A DNA stretch of 64,000 bases from Streptomyces sp. NBC_00523 (GTDB lineage Bacteria > Actinomycetota > Actinomycetes > Streptomycetales > Streptomycetaceae): the NCBI RefSeq assembly GCF_036346615.1, contig NZ_CP107836.1:6386001-6450000 (forward strand). The letters run 5' to 3'. Position 1 is the first letter of the stretch; each line of letters begins with the position of its first letter. Positions 62,104 to 64,000 of the stretch are shown one piece after another. Made by a program: the position numbers and the translations under genes. The notes under the pieces were generated by a model that was not told where the DNA came from, ran no database searches, and saw only the letters and a list, made by a program, of their open reading frames with translations.

Positions 62104-62606
62104 CCGACGACATCGTCGCCTCGGTGGTCCGGCAGTGGCAGGCCGTGAACCCGGAACTCGACACCGGGCCCATGGAGCTCATCGGCCGGATCAACCGCTG
62201 CTCCGCGCTGCTCCAGCAGGCCGAGGACGCCCCGCTGCGGGCGGCCGGGCTGACCCGCCCGGAGTTCGACCTCCTCGGAGCCGTACGCCGTACCGACCGC
62301 GAACTGACCCCCGGCGAACTGGCCCGGGAGACCTTCTCCTCCGGCGCCGCCGTCACCAAGCGGCTGCGCGTCCTCCAGGAGCGCGGCCTGATCGCCCGGC
62401 GCGGCGACGAGCGCGACCGCAGGGTCGCCTACGTCCGCCTCACCGACGAGGGCCGCGACCTGGTCGACGGACTGCTGCCCCGGCAGCTGGCGTACGAACG
62501 CGCGGTGCTCTCCGGGCTCGACCCCGAGTCCCGTGACCGGCTGAGCGCCCAGCTCAGCGAGCTCCTGGTCCAACTGGAGGGGCGCATCGGCGGCGCCCGC
62601 CGGTAG
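62100..62606 (+). CDS. MarR-family transcriptional regulator
   Basis: 168-residue winged-helix regulator. The DNA-binding core is LTRPEFDLLGAVRR, LTPGELARETFSSGAAVTKR (recognition helix) and the wing RRGDERDRRVAYVRLTDEG, followed by a C-terminal dimerisation helix. GTG 62100 overlaps the FUSC stop. Being co-transcribed with the exporter, it likely represses the promoter at 60380-60426 and is released by a phenolic ligand. Confidence 0.92.
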   Translation: MTDDIVASVVRQWQAVNPELDTGPMELIGRINRCSALLQQAEDAPLRAAGLTRPEFDLLGAVRRTDRELTPGELARETFSSGAAVTKRLRVLQERGLIARRGDERDRRVAYVRLTDEGRDLVDGLLPRQLAYERAVLSGLDPESRDRLSAQLSELLVQLEGRIGGARR

Positions 62607-62926
62607 CTGACCCCGCCCGGCATCACTCGTACGGGCACCTTCGTTCGTATGTGCCCATCTCTCGCCCTGCGGGGCGATTCTTCCTTATTCCTCCGCCCCG
62701 TCACTCCCCGCACACGCCTGAAGGCGGTGCGTGCAAAAACTCGTGAGCGTACTACCGCGGGAGCGCTCGCGCAGGGGGTTGGAGGAATGTGCGAAAGCGC
62801 TGATTCGATCTGACTAAGCTCACGCGCAGTGAAGCCGAGTTGAGATGAATTCGCGCGCTTGTTCTCTATGTTCAGGCAAGCGCCGAATCTCCGGAATACA
62901 TCCCGAATCAACCGCCAGAGGTTCAG
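62607..62926. other. 320-nt intergenic region before CvnA-like kinase gene
   Basis: No coding frame is supported. A 6-bp dyad GGGCAC/GTGCCC (62633-62656) may end the MarR transcript. An AT-richer stretch from about 62800 to 62900 probably holds the promoter of the kinase gene. An 8-bp palindrome GAGCGCTC lies near 62760. Confidence 0.5.
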
Positions 62927-64000
62927 ATGGCCCGTGTTGAATCACCGCCGGCCGGCAGGGAAGCCCCCGTCGCCCGCGCCCTGTTGCTTCCCGTCGTCGT
63001 GATGGCGGGAGCAACCGCCGCCGCGGCGGCGCTGGTTGCCGAGCCCGCGCGGATACCAGTCGTCTGGTGCGGAGCATTCGCCACCGTCGTGGTCACCGCG
63101 CTCGCCGTGGAGATCGCGCGGCGCGGCCGGACGATCCGCCGCCGCAACGCCGAGTACCAACAGCGCGTCACCGCCCTGGAACGGCGCATCGCCGACCATG
63201 ACGAAGAGACCGTCCGCATCAGCAAGGAGCTGCTGCCGTCCGCCATCCACCGTCTGCGCGTGGGCAATTCGCCCGACGAGGTGCTGCGCGACGTGGTGGA
63301 CTCCGACCCGGTCTACCGCCACCTGCCCGACTCCCAGCGCTCCCTCGTCTACACGGTGCTCGACATCATCGACAACGAGGAGGCGACCCGGGACTCCGCA
63401 CAGCGCGCCTTCGTCAACGTCGCCCGCCGCGTCCAGGCGATCGTCCACCGTCAGGCCAGTGAGCTCCGGGAGATGGAGGAGCACCACGGGCGCAACCCCG
63501 ACGTCTTCGACGACCTGCTCCGCATCGACCACGGCACCGCCCTGATCGGCCGCCTCGCGGACTCCATCGCGGTCCTCGGCGGCGCCCGCCCCAGCCGCCA
63601 GTGGCCCAAGCCCGTACCGCTGTTCAGCGTGTTGCGCGGCGCCATGTCGCGCATCCTGGAGTACCCGCGCATCGATCTGCACTCGATCGCCAAGGTCGCC
63701 ATCATCGGCACCGCGGTCGAACCGCTCATCCACGCCTGCGCCGAACTCCTCGACAACGCCACCCGCTACTCGCCGCCGCAGACCCGGGTGCACGTCACCG
63801 CGGTCGAGGTGCAGACCGGCATCGCCATCGAGATCGAGGACGGCGGAGTCAGCCTCAGCGAGGAGGCCCGCGCCCGCGCCGAGAACATGCTGGCCAGGGC
63901 CCAGGCCGGATCCAGCATGAACGACCTCGGCGAGTCCCCGCGCCTCGGCATGGCCGTCGTCGGCCGCCTGGCCCGGATGTACGACCTCCAGGTCTCGCTG
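62927..64000 (+). CDS. CvnA-like sensor histidine kinase, N-terminal part (3' end outside window)
   Basis: At least 358 residues, running off the window. Two hydrophobic segments (about 16-39 and 46-62) form a short membrane anchor. A coiled region, the dimerisation helix LLRIDHGTALIGRLADSIAV and an atypical HATPase domain with N-box ELLDNATRYSPP and IEDGG follow. This matches the conservon kinase CvnA (nitrate/sulfonate-sensor type) of Streptomyces. ATG 62927 has AGAGG upstream. If it is a conservon, roadblock (CvnB), DUF742 (CvnC) and GTPase (CvnD) genes should follow beyond the window. Confidence 0.88.
   Translation, partial: MARVESPPAGREAPVARALLLPVVVMAGATAAAAALVAEPARIPVVWCGAFATVVVTALAVEIARRGRTIRRRNAEYQQRVTALERRIADHDEETVRISKELLPSAIHRLRVGNSPDEVLRDVVDSDPVYRHLPDSQRSLVYTVLDIIDNEEATRDSAQRAFVNVARRVQAIVHRQASELREMEEHHGRNPDVFDDLLRIDHGTALIGRLADSIAVLGGARPSRQWPKPVPLFSVLRGAMSRILEYPRIDLHSIAKVAIIGTAVEPLIHACAELLDNATRYSPPQTRVHVTAVEVQTGIAIEIEDGGVSLSEEARARAENMLARAQAGSSMNDLGESPRLGMAVVGRLARMYDLQVSL

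Overview
The window is chromosomal DNA from a Streptomyces or very close relative. The G+C content is very high with strong third-position bias, GTG starts are common, stop/start overlaps (GTGA, ATGA) are frequent, and Tat-exported enzymes, a TrmH methyltransferase, CYP157/CYP154-type P450s and a CvnA-like histidine kinase are all typical of the genus. No insertion sequence, integrase, prophage or CRISPR array was seen.

Positions 1-14204 (all + strand) hold a cyclitol/sugar-phosphate island. A Gfo/Idh/MocA dehydrogenase (cut by the window edge) and a TIM-barrel isomerase form one unit. A large secreted protein follows, fusing a glucose/sorbosone-dehydrogenase propeller, PKD, CBM, ThuA and 3-keto-glycoside-hydrolase domains. 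After a strong terminator comes a tightly packed operon that I read as an actinobacterial form of the ebo (metabolite traffic) cluster: inositol-phosphate-synthase-like enzyme, UbiA prenyltransferase (EboC), sugar phosphate isomerase, EboA, TatD hydrolase (EboB), EboE and EboF, then a Tat-exported isomerase with a His-rich linker. The usual EboD sugar phosphate cyclase is absent. The inositol-phosphate-synthase-like protein sits in its place and would make the same kind of carbocycle.

Positions 14223-29326 are mixed housekeeping and envelope functions: a DUF2254 membrane protein, tRNA-Leu(GAG), a TrmH-family RNA methyltransferase, a lipoprotein class F sortase with a small surface protein, a two-component system, an EccA-like TPR-AAA ATPase, an orphan N6-adenine DNA methyltransferase overlapping a membrane HhH protein, and a Tat-exported phospholipase C preceded by a PHO-box-like repeat.

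Positions 29475-32020 encode a P450 pair; the first has lost the ExxR arginine. Positions 32082-47669 form a complete xyloglucan utilisation locus: LacI regulator, secreted GH12 endoglucanase, GH95, GH42, a CUT1 importer (binding protein plus two permeases, no ATPase), GH3 and GH31 alpha-xylosidase. Four copies of a palindromic operator (core CGAAGCGCTTCG) lie only before the lacI gene and in the divergent promoter of the importer and GH3 genes. Xylose released by GH31 could be used by xylA/xylB with a ROK repressor at 53240-57438.

The rest contains a DUF4232 protein, a TetR regulator with a clear palindromic operator, a GDSL hydrolase, a GNAT acetyltransferase, a VWA-protein pair, a DUF305/DUF3105 pair, a scramblase-like protein, a FUSC transporter with its MarR regulator, and the start of a CvnA-like histidine kinase cut by the window end. 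Many convergent or operon ends are marked by strong GC-rich hairpins.
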